Below are positions 26,190-35,313 of a DNA stretch of 64,000 bases, in pieces. The translations under genes and the position numbers were made by a program. Where the stretch lies: the NCBI RefSeq assembly GCF_049347105.1, contig NZ_CP186334.1:4464001-4528000 (forward strand), given 5' to 3'. Numbering within the stretch: the stretch's first letter is position 1; each line of letters begins with the position of its first letter. Under the pieces are notes generated by a model. It did not search any database. It was not told where the DNA came from and worked only from the letters and a program-made list of their open reading frames with translations. The DNA comes from Gaoshiqia hydrogeniformans (GTDB taxonomy: Bacteria > Bacteroidota > Bacteroidia > Bacteroidales > Prolixibacteraceae).

Positions 26190-27401
26190 ATGAAGTACAT
26201 TATCGTTTTAGGAGACGGCATGGCCGATGAGCCGTTGGAAAATTATGGCGGAAAAACCCCTTTGCAAATGGCGAACATCCCCGAAATTGACCGTTTGGCC
26301 AAGTTGGGCCGCTGTGGGCAGTTGGTTACCGTGCCCGAGCGTTTGCACCCGGGAAGTGAAATTGCCAACATGTCGGTATTGGGGTACGATGTGGAAAGTG
26401 TGTTTGAAGGTCGCGGAACACTTGAGGCTGCGAGCATGGGTGTAGTTTTGGAAGATGGCGACCTGGCGATGCGTTGTAACCTCATTTGTATCGAAGGCGA
26501 AAACATCAAGAACCATTCTGCCGGCCATATTTCAAATGAAGAATCGCATGAACTGATCGATTTTCTGAATGAAAAACTGGGATCTGATCGGATTATTTTT
26601 CATAAAGGTGTTTCCTACCGGCACCTGTTGGTAGTAAAAGGCGGCAAGAAACAGATGAATTGCACGCCGCCGCACGATGTTCCCGGGAAACCGTACAAAA
26701 ACTACCTGGTAAGAGCCAAAGAAACAGAAGCGCGTAAAACTGCCGGGGTGATAAATGAGTTGATCGCCCGTTCGATGGATTTGTTGCCCGAGCATCCGGT
26801 CAATCAAAAACGTAAGGCGGCCGGGAAAGATATGGCAAACAGTATCTGGCCCTGGTCGCCGGGTTATAAGCCGCAAATGCCAACATTGAAGGAAATGTAC
26901 GGTATTGAGCGGTCGGCCGTTATTTCTGCAGTCGATCTCATTCAGGGCATTGGCGTTTATGCCGGCATGGATGTGATTAAGGTGGAAGGCGCTACCGGTT
27001 TATACGATACCAATTACGAAGGAAAAGCCCGCGCAACCATCGGGGCCCTGAAAGACCATGATTTGATATACCTGCACATTGAGGCCAGCGACGAAGCCGG
27101 TCATGAGGGCGATGTGGAACTGAAAACCAAAACAATCGAATACCTTGATCAACGGGTGGTGAAGTATCTGGTTGAAGAAACCGCGAAAATGGACGAACCG
27201 GTTACGATTGCCGTGTTGCCCGACCACCCCACGCCTTGCGCAACCACGGTGCATACGAAAGATCCGGTGCCGTTCCTGATTTATAAACCCGGGGCATCGC
27301 CCGACAGCGTGGAAACTTATGATGAATTTACGGTAAAAAATGGCAGCTATGGCCTGATTCACGGCGCCGCCTTTATTCAGGCGCTGATCAGTCCGGTTTA
27401 A
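26190..27401 (+). CDS. ApgM-type phosphoglycerate mutase family protein, candidate homoserine kinase
   Basis: A 403-residue member of the alkaline phosphatase-like superfamily. Metal ligands are visible in ILGDGMADEP, IEASDEAGHEGD and AVLPDHPTP; family core motifs are VLGYD and PWSPGYKP. Annotators usually call it archaeal-type cofactor-independent phosphoglycerate mutase. Its place between thrA and thrC (11- and 18-nt gaps), with no thrB in the operon, points instead to homoserine phosphorylation. I recall genetic evidence for such a role in gut Bacteroides but could not check it here. The metal site is intact, so a phosphotransfer enzyme is certain; its substrate is inference. Confidence 0.8.
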   Translation: MKYIIVLGDGMADEPLENYGGKTPLQMANIPEIDRLAKLGRCGQLVTVPERLHPGSEIANMSVLGYDVESVFEGRGTLEAASMGVVLEDGDLAMRCNLICIEGENIKNHSAGHISNEESHELIDFLNEKLGSDRIIFHKGVSYRHLLVVKGGKKQMNCTPPHDVPGKPYKNYLVRAKETEARKTAGVINELIARSMDLLPEHPVNQKRKAAGKDMANSIWPWSPGYKPQMPTLKEMYGIERSAVISAVDLIQGIGVYAGMDVIKVEGATGLYDTNYEGKARATIGALKDHDLIYLHIEASDEAGHEGDVELKTKTIEYLDQRVVKYLVEETAKMDEPVTIAVLPDHPTPCATTVHTKDPVPFLIYKPGASPDSVETYDEFTVKNGSYGLIHGAAFIQALISPV

Positions 27402-27419
27402 TATTGAAAGAAGAAATAA

Positions 27420-28721
27420 ATGAAATATTACAGTACCAATAAATCAGTGGCGGAAGTATCGCTGAAAGAAGCCGTGACCAAAGGCCTGGCCGACGATAAA
27501 GGATTGTTTATGCCCGAGCGTATTGAGGCATTTCCGCCTTCGTTTTTTAAGAACATCCATCAGCTTTCTTTTCAGGAAATCTCTTTCGAAGTAGCGAAAA
27601 AATTCTTTGGAGAAGATATTCCCGAAAATGAGCTGAAACACATTGTTTACGATACGTTAAGCTTTGATTGCCCGGTGGTGCATGTCAGCAGAAATATCTA
27701 TTCCCTGGAACTGTTTCATGGGCCTACACTGGCGTTTAAAGATGTAGGCGGTCGTTTTATGGCCCGTTTGCTGGCTTATTTTCTGAAGGGAAATACCGGG
27801 CAGGTGAACGTGCTGGTAGCTACTTCGGGCGATACCGGAAGCGCGGTGGCAAACGGTTTTCTGGGCGTTCCGGGTATCCATGTTTATGTGTTGTACCCCA
27901 AAGGCCTGGTCAGCGAAATCCAGGAAAAGCAGTTTACAACCCTGGGCCAAAACATTACGGCCATCGAAATTGACGGTACTTTCGACGACTGCCAGCGTTT
28001 GGTAAAAACAGCCTTTCTCGATCAGGAACTGAAAAATGCCCTCACCCTCACTTCGGCCAACTCGATCAACGTGGCCCGCTTTTTACCCCAGGCTTTTTAC
28101 TATTTCAACGCCTATGCCCGGCTGCAGGAAAAAGGAATGCCCGGCGACCTGGTGATTTCGGTACCCAGCGGGAATTTCGGGAACCTGACTGCCGGTTTGT
28201 TTGCCAAAAAAATGGGACTGCCGGTTAAGCGGTTTATCGCGGCCAATAACGAAAATGATATTGTATATCAGTACCTGCAAAGCGGAAAATACGAGCCGCG
28301 TGCATCGGTGGCAACAATTGCCAATGCGATGGACGTGGGCGACCCGAGCAACTTTGCCCGTATTCTTGATCTGTACGGACATTCGCACGAAGCCATCAGT
28401 ACCGATATAAAAGGTTTCCGTTACTCGGATGCTCAAATCCGGGAGGCGGTAAACGAAGTGTATCATAAATATGCCTACCTGACCGACCCGCACGGGGCTA
28501 CCGGTTACAAAGCACTCGAAGAAGATTTGCACGAAGGCGAGACCGGAGTGTTCCTCGAAACAGCCCACCCGGCCAAATTTACCGAAACGGTGGAACAGAT
28601 TATTGGCAAAGGCAAGGTACCGCTTCCCGAAAAACTGGCTGAATTTATGAAAGGTGAAAAGCTCTCGGTGCCGATGAGTAAAGAATTCGACGACTTTAAG
28701 GCTTTCCTGCTGAAACAATAA
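27420..28721 (+). CDS. thrC: Threonine synthase
   Basis: A 433-residue PLP enzyme of fold type II that converts O-phosphohomoserine to threonine. The PLP lysine is about Lys107 in GPTLAFKDVGGRF, and the phosphate-binding loop is VATSGDTGSAVANG. The N-terminus (MKYYSTNKSVAEVSLKEAV) and the length fit the bacterial short class. It ends the thrA-apgM-thrC operon; only 12 nt separate it from the converging SMP-30 gene. Confidence 0.96.
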   Translation: MKYYSTNKSVAEVSLKEAVTKGLADDKGLFMPERIEAFPPSFFKNIHQLSFQEISFEVAKKFFGEDIPENELKHIVYDTLSFDCPVVHVSRNIYSLELFHGPTLAFKDVGGRFMARLLAYFLKGNTGQVNVLVATSGDTGSAVANGFLGVPGIHVYVLYPKGLVSEIQEKQFTTLGQNITAIEIDGTFDDCQRLVKTAFLDQELKNALTLTSANSINVARFLPQAFYYFNAYARLQEKGMPGDLVISVPSGNFGNLTAGLFAKKMGLPVKRFIAANNENDIVYQYLQSGKYEPRASVATIANAMDVGDPSNFARILDLYGHSHEAISTDIKGFRYSDAQIREAVNEVYHKYAYLTDPHGATGYKALEEDLHEGETGVFLETAHPAKFTETVEQIIGKGKVPLPEKLAEFMKGEKLSVPMSKEFDDFKAFLLKQ

Positions 28722-28733
28722 GCCGGACTTTTT

Positions 28734-29633
28734 CTATTTCCGGTTTTCAACCCCTTCGACATTCATCCGGATTTTGTACACCGAAGTGCGGGCCGTAATA
28801 AACAGGGTTTTCCGGTCTTTTCCTCCAAAACACAAGTTGGCAGGCCTTTCCGGAATTTCGATTTCGCCAACCTTCTTCCCGTCAGACGAGAAGATGGAAA
28901 CGGCTTTATTGGTCAGGTAAACATGGCTCTGGTTATCGATGGTCATGCCATCGGAGCCTTCGGGGGCAAAGAGCGTTTTGCCGGTCAGGCTGCCATCGGG
29001 TTCGATCCGGTATTTCCAGGTTTTTCCGTCGTTAATGTCAGCCACATACAGGGTTTTTCCGTCGGGTGTGCCGATAATGCCGTTGGGCATGATAAAATCG
29101 TCGATCACCCGGATCATTTCCCCGTTTGGTTTCACACAGTATACTGCCCGGCAATCCTGTTCCTGTTGGCGCCCTTCGGGCCACCAGGGGCGGTGGTAAT
29201 AGCTGTCGGTAATATAAATCATTCCGTTCGGGTGAATCCACAGATCGTTCGGCCCGTTCAGCAACTTATGGTCAAACTGGTCGGCCAAAATTGTTTTTTC
29301 GCCGTCCGGGGGAATGCGGAGCAGGCGGTTCCGGTAGTCGGCACATGCAATCAGATGGCCTTCGGCATCAAAATAAAGCCCGTTTGCCCGTTCGCCGTCA
29401 ACATCAAACAGGCGGATTTCATCTGTTTCGTTCCAAATATAGATTTTGTTATTGGGCTGATCGGTAAAATAAATTTCACCGTCGCGGGTGACGGCCGGAC
29501 CTTCGGTAAAGGCAAATCCTGTTTTGACGAGTGCCGGTTCGTTTCCTGTCTCCACCAGGTCGGAAAGTGTTTGTGCTACGGCCTGAATATTCAGGGATAT
29601 AAAGATCAATAAAAAGCTGATTATGTTTTTCAT
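28734..29633 (-). CDS. Secreted SMP-30/gluconolactonase family protein
   Basis: A 299-residue six-bladed propeller with a signal peptide (MKNIISFLLIFISLNIQAVAQ). Family motifs include FTEGPAVTRDGEIYFTD, GPNDLWIHPNGMIYITDSYY and MPNGIIGTPDGKTLYVAD, which supply Glu, Asn and Asp ligands for the divalent metal. Family members hydrolyse sugar lactones. Periplasmic location suggests a role in sugar oxidation products, but the substrate is unknown. It converges on thrC and stands alone. Confidence 0.87.
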   Translation of the reverse strand: MKNIISFLLIFISLNIQAVAQTLSDLVETGNEPALVKTGFAFTEGPAVTRDGEIYFTDQPNNKIYIWNETDEIRLFDVDGERANGLYFDAEGHLIACADYRNRLLRIPPDGEKTILADQFDHKLLNGPNDLWIHPNGMIYITDSYYHRPWWPEGRQQEQDCRAVYCVKPNGEMIRVIDDFIMPNGIIGTPDGKTLYVADINDGKTWKYRIEPDGSLTGKTLFAPEGSDGMTIDNQSHVYLTNKAVSIFSSDGKKVGEIEIPERPANLCFGGKDRKTLFITARTSVYKIRMNVEGVENRK

Positions 29634-29738
29634 GTGGTTTATTTCTTAACAGGTTTGATTTTCTGTGTATAAAATTCATCATTTTTTTCAGAAAAGAAAT
29701 ATTTTCGCCTGAAAACTGAACCGATACAACCCAACTGA

Positions 29739-30383
29739 ATGAAAAAAGTACTGATTTTAGTTTTTCTGCTAAGCTGTTTGTGCGTGGCCAATGCCCAGGA
29801 CGAACGGGAACTGTTTTTGTGGAATACCACATCGGTAACAACCGGCATTCGTCCGGCATCCGTACTTTGTTTAAGTGTCAGGACGCAATATCAGCCATCG
29901 GAACGGCGGCGCGATCTTTCGTATTTGGACCTTTCGTGGACTAACACGTTGAACAGCTGGCTAAAACTTGGACTTGCTTACCGGTCGGTACAAACACCCC
30001 GCGAAAGCGGCGATGTGTACGAGTATCGTCCTCAGGCTTTCGGCGTGCTGTACAACAACAAACGAAAAGTGCAATACAGCCTGGCCAACCGGATGGAATA
30101 CCGTTTGTTTAACCGGGGAGAAACGCACTTTCGTTATTACAATAACTTCTTTGTTTATTTCCCAGCGATTATTTCGAAATTACCCAAACCTTACGCGGGC
30201 GAAGAGTTGTTTACCAAATTAAATGGCGTGGGGCTTCATCTGGCCCGGCTGTATGGCGGTTTGCGTGTTTGGGAATGCAACTCGTTTGATATCGACCTCT
30301 ATTATATTTTTCAAAAGTCGAAAACGGCTGATCAATGGAATGATGCCGATATTTTAGGGATGAACCTGAAGTTCAAAATTTAA
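29739..30383 (+). CDS. DUF2490 family outer-membrane beta-barrel protein
   Basis: A 214-residue protein with a signal peptide (MKKVLILVFLLSCLCVANAQ) and barrel strands (RVQYQPSE-like pairs, SLANRMEYRLFN, THFRYYNNFFVYFP, ending DILGMNLKFKI). The pattern fits DUF2490, a small Bacteroidota barrel family of unknown function. It stops 2 nt from the end of the converging TonB receptor gene, so the two transcripts must overlap at their 3' ends. Confidence 0.75.
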   Translation: MKKVLILVFLLSCLCVANAQDERELFLWNTTSVTTGIRPASVLCLSVRTQYQPSERRRDLSYLDLSWTNTLNSWLKLGLAYRSVQTPRESGDVYEYRPQAFGVLYNNKRKVQYSLANRMEYRLFNRGETHFRYYNNFFVYFPAIISKLPKPYAGEELFTKLNGVGLHLARLYGGLRVWECNSFDIDLYYIFQKSKTADQWNDADILGMNLKFKI

Positions 30384-30385
30384 TC

Positions 30386-32461
30386 TCAAAACGAATAACT
30401 TAACCGGATGCGGGCGCTGAAGTTTCGGGGCAGGCCGGGATAATAATAACGCGGCAACTGGTTCCCGAATGCGGATGCGTTTATCAGTACCATGGAGGCA
30501 TAACGGGTATCGGTCAGGTTGTAAACAGCCCCCGACAAGTCCAGTTCCAGTTGTTTCCATTGTTTTTTGTAACTGCCGGTCAGGTGAAATAATTGGTAAG
30601 CATCAGAATAAACACTGGCGTCGTCGCGCAGAGGCATGGCGCCAACATAACTGTATTGCAGGCTGATTTGCAGATTCTTTTTAAAGTTGCTTCCGGCAGT
30701 CAGGTTGAGCTGGTGACGGGGGACACCGGTTAGGTCGTTATCTGAGTAATCAGCTTCTTCATCAACAAAATCAACAAAATAGTGTGGCGTAAAGCTGCCG
30801 TTTATGCTGAGCTGATGACTGGTATGGCGGGTTTGCAGAAAACGGTATTTCAAGGCATACTCCAATCCCGGGTGCGCCGTTTTTCCGGCATTAACACCTA
30901 TGAACGCATCTTCGGCGGTACGCCGTGCCACCAACAGGTTTTTTACCTGCATGTAATACACCGAAATATCATAAAAAAGCCCGTTCATGAATACGCCCCT
31001 GCTTCCCAGTTCGTAATTCCATCCCGATTCGGGTTTGATGCCGGTGTTGCGTTGTCCGTCGGGCATCAGGGTTTCTTCCAGGCTTGGTGGAGAAAATCCG
31101 TGGCTAAGAGTTCCGTAGAGGGCCGATTGCGGCCGGAGGGCATAGTTGAAGGCCAGGCGTGGCGATATCACCCGATCAAAACGATGACGGGCAGATTGGT
31201 CTCCGTCGGTTAAAAAACGGTCTTGATATCGGTACGAGGTTTGGTTGACGTTCAATCCGGTCACCAGGTTTAATCTTGCGGAGAGTGCATATTGGGCCTG
31301 TGTAAACAGGTTGATGTACCGGCGCTTTTCCTGGTTGTTGGAAAGCAGGTTTCCCCGTTCCCGGCCTTCATTGGCATAGGTCGACCAGTTGTAGCGCTCA
31401 AAAAAGCTTTCGTTTCCGATCGTAAGTTTTAGTTCCCGGTCTGAAAGACGCATTTTTTTCTCGACGACCCAACGGCCGCCAATATAATTGTTGTTTTCAT
31501 CCAGGGTATTGAACGGCCTCAGCTCGTCGTTTTCGCGGGTATGGGCAAACAGGCTAAACCGGGTGGTCAGCTCATTTTTCCAGTCCGATTGTACCGAGAG
31601 CCCGGCCATGAGCTTCCGGTAATCTTCGTAGCCCCGTATGGCAGCCCAGTTGGCGGCAGCTTGTTTGGGGGAATGGTTGAATACTTCGCGGTCGATCGAG
31701 CTGGGGATATAGGCCATCAGGTCGGTGTAGGCGGCGATCAGGTTTAAGAGGTGTTGCCCGGCACAGAGTTTACCGATGTAGCTGAAGTTTGTCCGGTCGG
31801 TTTGATTATTCTCCCGATACCCTTTGCTGGTTAGCTGCTCGGCATAAAAGGCCTGTTGAAGCTTTTTGTTTGCGAGGCTGAGGTTAGCCCGGTGCAGTTG
31901 GGTGTTGAATGACGAAAGTGTACTTTCAGTCAGCAGGATATTCCGGTCGGCTTTGGGCGCGTGAAACAGTAGCGTGCCGCCGAGCCCTGAACCGTAATAA
32001 CCCGACGCCGGCCCTTTGATAATCTCCAGTCCGGAGATGAAATGCAGGTCCAGATCTTCGATGGTGGTTTCGCCAACACCGTTTGTCAGCGGGATATCTT
32101 CGAAATAGGCCCTCACTTTATTCGATGCGTAAGGTGAGCGGCTGCCCATGCCGCGAATACTGAGCCGGTTGGTATTCAGGCTCCCGCTTTGCATCAATAC
32201 ACCGGGTGCCATGCTGATGACGGAGGCGATGCTTTGTCCGGGAGTTTGCCTGAGCTGACCAGCCGAAATAAGCGAAACGGCTCCCGGTGTTTCTATCAAC
32301 GGATGTTCGTAACGAAAGGCCTGCACGGTGATCTCGTCAAGCGGGATATGAAAGGGTGTTGGAATGCTGTCGGTTGCCTGCGCCTGGTTTTGTCCATAGC
32401 CACGCAGGCCTGATACCGCAAAAAACAGACAGAGAACTATATAACTGGATACTCGGTTCAT
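30386..32461 (-). CDS. TonB-dependent receptor
   Basis: A 691-residue outer-membrane receptor. It has a signal peptide (MNRVSSYIVLCLFFAVSGLRGYGQ), a TonB-box-like ITVQAFRYEHPL, a plug domain (GQSIASVISMAPGVLMQSG, then NRLSIRGMGSRSPYASNKVR) and a 22-strand barrel ending LPRNFSARIRLSYSF. It has no N-terminal carboxypeptidase-regulatory domain. Ligand unknown; iron or another metal chelate would be usual. Its ATG overlaps the stop of a 48-residue Cys protein (ATGA), so expression is coupled to it and to the RapZ-C fusion upstream. Confidence 0.92.
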   Translation of the reverse strand: MNRVSSYIVLCLFFAVSGLRGYGQNQAQATDSIPTPFHIPLDEITVQAFRYEHPLIETPGAVSLISAGQLRQTPGQSIASVISMAPGVLMQSGSLNTNRLSIRGMGSRSPYASNKVRAYFEDIPLTNGVGETTIEDLDLHFISGLEIIKGPASGYYGSGLGGTLLFHAPKADRNILLTESTLSSFNTQLHRANLSLANKKLQQAFYAEQLTSKGYRENNQTDRTNFSYIGKLCAGQHLLNLIAAYTDLMAYIPSSIDREVFNHSPKQAAANWAAIRGYEDYRKLMAGLSVQSDWKNELTTRFSLFAHTRENDELRPFNTLDENNNYIGGRWVVEKKMRLSDRELKLTIGNESFFERYNWSTYANEGRERGNLLSNNQEKRRYINLFTQAQYALSARLNLVTGLNVNQTSYRYQDRFLTDGDQSARHRFDRVISPRLAFNYALRPQSALYGTLSHGFSPPSLEETLMPDGQRNTGIKPESGWNYELGSRGVFMNGLFYDISVYYMQVKNLLVARRTAEDAFIGVNAGKTAHPGLEYALKYRFLQTRHTSHQLSINGSFTPHYFVDFVDEEADYSDNDLTGVPRHQLNLTAGSNFKKNLQISLQYSYVGAMPLRDDASVYSDAYQLFHLTGSYKKQWKQLELDLSGAVYNLTDTRYASMVLINASAFGNQLPRYYYPGLPRNFSARIRLSYSF

Positions 32462-32604
32462 CCGGTAACTTCCTGCTGATCCTTTACTTTTTTAGGCTTG
32501 CACACTTTATCTTCCTTATTTGCCTTTTGCCCGCATTTTTTGCAAAAATATTTCGGATTTTCAGGTTCCTGGTAGTCTTCTTTTTTACACGCTGTTTTAC
32601 CCAT
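32458..32604 (-). CDS. 48-residue Cys-rich zinc-ribbon-like small protein
   Basis: A small basic protein starting MGKTACKKED, with CKKCG in the middle and single Cys residues at positions 6 and 35, about 25 percent Lys and no signal peptide. The four or five cysteines could bind one zinc or iron. It starts 6 nt after the RapZ-C fusion gene stop (read on the minus strand) and its TGA overlaps the ATG of the TonB receptor. The tight coupling on both sides strongly suggests a real gene. Function unknown. Confidence 0.75.
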   Translation of the reverse strand: MGKTACKKEDYQEPENPKYFCKKCGQKANKEDKVCKPKKVKDQQEVTG

Positions 32605-32610
32605 TTCTTC

Positions 32611-34065
32611 TTAAAAGTCTTGTTCCCTGTGTGAAAGAACAACGTTTACCGGGAAATTGTTTTTCAGGTGTTCACTCATTTTCTCTGCTGCATAAACCGA
32701 ACGGTGCTGTCCGCCGGTACATCCGAAGTTGATGCTCAGGTGGGTGAATCCGCGCGACAGGTAGGTGTTAACCGACTGATCGGCCAGGGCAAAGGCGTGC
32801 GTCAGGAAACCGGCCATGTCGGGTTCTTTTTCAAGAAAGGCAATTACTTCCGGGTCTTTCCCGGTAAGCTGTTTAAACTCGTCGTAACGCCCGGGGTTAT
32901 GAATGGCGCGACAGTCAAAAATAAAGCCGCCTCCGTTTCCCGACAGGTCGTCGGGCAGGCCTTTTTTGTACGAAAAACTGCCGACCTGTACTGTTAGCTT
33001 TGCTTTTTGTGCGCCAATCTTTCGCAAAAAGGCTGACTGGCTGACCGCTTCGAGCACCTTGAACAGTTCGGGCAAACCGATCGGGATATTGTTGTTGCGA
33101 AGCAGGTATCTCAGGTTTTCGAGGGCAAAGGGAATACTTTTCAGGAAATGTTCTTTCTTCTCGTAGAATCCACGGAAACCATATGCGCCCATGGCCTGCA
33201 TGATGCGAATAAGCACATAACCGGTAAAATAGGCTTTAAACTCTTCGCGGTCGAGGGTCTGGTATTTTTCGAGCTCGTCGAGATAAAAACTGAGCAGTTC
33301 ATTGCGTACATCCTGTGGAATATCGGCTTTGGCATCGTACAACAACGAAGCCAGATCGTACTGTAAAGCCCCTTTCCGGCCTCCCTGGTAATCAATAAAA
33401 GCCACTTTGTTGTCGCGCAGCATGATGTTTCGCGACTGGAAATCGCGGTACAGAAAGAAATCGCTTTCGGCCGCGAGCAAATAATCGCTGAAGTTTTGAA
33501 AATCGTCTTCCAGCGCCTGTTCGTCAAACGGGATTTTGGCCAGCTTCAAAAAATAATACTTGAAATAATTCAGGTCCCACATCATCGACTGCTTGTCGAA
33601 GGCGGCGCGGGGGTAACAATAGTCGTAATTGATGCTTTTCCCGGCCGTGATTTGTATTTTGGGAAGCTCGCGCAGTACCCGTTTGTACACATGAATAATT
33701 TTTTCGGAAAAGCCCTCCAGCTCGCGGGTGCGGCTCAGGTAATCAAACAAGGTGAGCTTGCCGAGATCTTCCTGGATATAACAGGTCTTTGCCTGGTTGA
33801 CGGTATAAATTTCGGGCACAGCAATTCCCCGGCTGAAAAAATGAGCTGAAAATTCGAGGAAAGCCAGGTTTTCGCGTATATCTTCGTTGTAGGCGCCGAT
33901 CGCCTGGTGGTTTTCACTTTTAATCCGGCAATATTCGCGGTACGACCCCGAGGGGGGCAACACTTCAAAAGCAGTCATTTCTTCCTGAAAATGACCTTCG
34001 TATAAGTGGATGAGTTCTTCTTTTATCGTTAAGTCCAAAGCTGATTCTTTTAAGTTCGAAAACAA
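32611..34065 (-). CDS. Aminoglycoside-phosphotransferase-like kinase fused to RapZ C-terminal domain
   Basis: A 484-residue cytoplasmic protein in two parts. Residues about 1-335 are an APH/choline-kinase fold: FFLYRDFQSRNIMLRD gives the HGD-like catalytic loop with Asp and Asn, then VAFIDYQGG gives the metal site. Residues about 350-484 match the C-terminal domain of RapZ: FIFDCRAIHNPGR and INFGCTGGQHRSVY. In enterobacteria that RapZ domain binds the GlmZ sRNA and glucosamine-6-P. Such fusions occur in Bacteroidota and often neighbour nucleotidyltransferase genes for sugar activation; none is here. Substrate unknown, possibly an anomeric sugar. It heads a chain with the Cys protein and TonB receptor. 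Confidence 0.85.
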   Translation of the reverse strand: MFSNLKESALDLTIKEELIHLYEGHFQEEMTAFEVLPPSGSYREYCRIKSENHQAIGAYNEDIRENLAFLEFSAHFFSRGIAVPEIYTVNQAKTCYIQEDLGKLTLFDYLSRTRELEGFSEKIIHVYKRVLRELPKIQITAGKSINYDYCYPRAAFDKQSMMWDLNYFKYYFLKLAKIPFDEQALEDDFQNFSDYLLAAESDFFLYRDFQSRNIMLRDNKVAFIDYQGGRKGALQYDLASLLYDAKADIPQDVRNELLSFYLDELEKYQTLDREEFKAYFTGYVLIRIMQAMGAYGFRGFYEKKEHFLKSIPFALENLRYLLRNNNIPIGLPELFKVLEAVSQSAFLRKIGAQKAKLTVQVGSFSYKKGLPDDLSGNGGGFIFDCRAIHNPGRYDEFKQLTGKDPEVIAFLEKEPDMAGFLTHAFALADQSVNTYLSRGFTHLSINFGCTGGQHRSVYAAEKMSEHLKNNFPVNVVLSHREQDF

Positions 34066-34137
34066 AGATAAAAGAATTGTATTCAGTGGCCGATACAGCC
34101 GGCAGTTTTCGGCGGGAAATCGCTTTTAACCCCCGCT

Positions 34138-34160
34138 GGCGCAAATTTGTAATTTGTGCC
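34138..34160. repeat. Palindrome GGCGCAAATT...AATTTGTGCC
   Basis: A 23-bp near-perfect palindrome (one G-U) in the 190-nt gap between the kinase-RapZ gene and the AT-rich propeller genes. No other copy was noticed in the window. The gap otherwise shows nothing I can support. Confidence 0.5.
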
Positions 34161-34254
34161 TTTGCCCTACTGGGCGAATTCCGTCGAAAGCCGGACAAGC
34201 CTTTTTTTGCTTTTACAAGCAAGGCTCGGTTTGAAAAATCATGTCTGTGGAGGT

Positions 34255-35313
34255 TTAGAATACGTGTATATTAGATACATACAATATTTTTCTGCCTATT
34301 CCTCTTTCGTCGGTTACATCAAAAACAGAATAGATTTTTTTATAGTCGATATGCATTTTATAAGAATATCGAGGAATGTTATAATTAACTATTTCCCACT
34401 CATGGTCGACTAATTTATAAAGCGCTTGATTTTCCCGGAATTGTTGTTTTTCCCTTCCTTTTTTTTCAAGAGGTATTCTTTGACTTTTTAATAGATATAA
34501 TTCTTTTGTGCCTTCGTCTGATAAAAGATTATATGAAACAAAACTATTCAAGGTGTCTTTGTAAAGCACATTATTTTGAATTACATCAACTGTATATTTA
34601 TTTTCATCCGTGAATTTATAAAGTACATTTTCCAATATGTCATAAACATAGAGTTTTTTATTATTCTCGGTGAATGGGAAAAATGTATTAACGGTGCACT
34701 TTAAGGAAGGGGTTCTTTTTTTTACGATGTAATTTTCATTTACAGCAAATCCGATATTACTAATTTTGTTTAAACTGTCTTCATTTTTTCTTTTCTTCTG
34801 ATTTCCATCTTGTTTTTCTTTTTCTATCAAAGTTAGTTTAAAGCTTTTTGTGGTTTGAAAAAGTTCTTTTCTCACGTAGGAATCAGTAATTGGAAAACAT
34901 TCATTGAAAATCAAACGATCATTTTCTATAGAAAAAGATACAACCCCCGGTTTATAATCTAAGTTGCATAGGTCAGATTTATAGAAAAAGATAGATTCGT
35001 AATAGAAGATTTCATTATTATGCCAAAATTTAATATTAGCTGGTGCTGATTTAAAAAACAATGTATCAATTGCTAGGTTTTCATTATCTAATAAAACAAA
35101 TAATGCACCATTACTTTTTGTTAAAAGCAGTACTTTATAGTTATTAAAAATCACAAAATCGTGAATGTCAAAATTTGCATTACCATAGATTAGAGTAAAG
35201 TTTTCTAATTGAAAGGGATTTTGAATTGTATCAAGTGCTGTGTGTTGGCTATTTGCTTTTATGTTAGTTATTAGCATAAAACAAAACACATAATATTTAA
35301 ATTTGAATCTCAT
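34255..35313 (-). CDS. Secreted beta-propeller-like protein, AT-rich
   Basis: About 352 residues from the ATG at 35313 (MRFKFKYYVFCFMLI, a signal-like start). The frame extends to 35364, but the added residues are hydrophilic and overlap the upstream gene further. The body is a series of short beta strands (LIFNECFPITDSYVRK; VYDILENVLYKFTDENK) resembling six-bladed beta-propeller proteins of Bacteroidota. A Lys-rich linker lies near residues 185-200. It overlaps the previous gene by 17 nt, so they form one operon. Marked AT richness sets this pair apart from flanking genes and suggests acquisition. Function unknown. Confidence 0.6.
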   Translation of the reverse strand: MRFKFKYYVFCFMLITNIKANSQHTALDTIQNPFQLENFTLIYGNANFDIHDFVIFNNYKVLLLTKSNGALFVLLDNENLAIDTLFFKSAPANIKFWHNNEIFYYESIFFYKSDLCNLDYKPGVVSFSIENDRLIFNECFPITDSYVRKELFQTTKSFKLTLIEKEKQDGNQKKRKNEDSLNKISNIGFAVNENYIVKKRTPSLKCTVNTFFPFTENNKKLYVYDILENVLYKFTDENKYTVDVIQNNVLYKDTLNSFVSYNLLSDEGTKELYLLKSQRIPLEKKGREKQQFRENQALYKLVDHEWEIVNYNIPRYSYKMHIDYKKIYSVFDVTDERGIGRKILYVSNIHVF

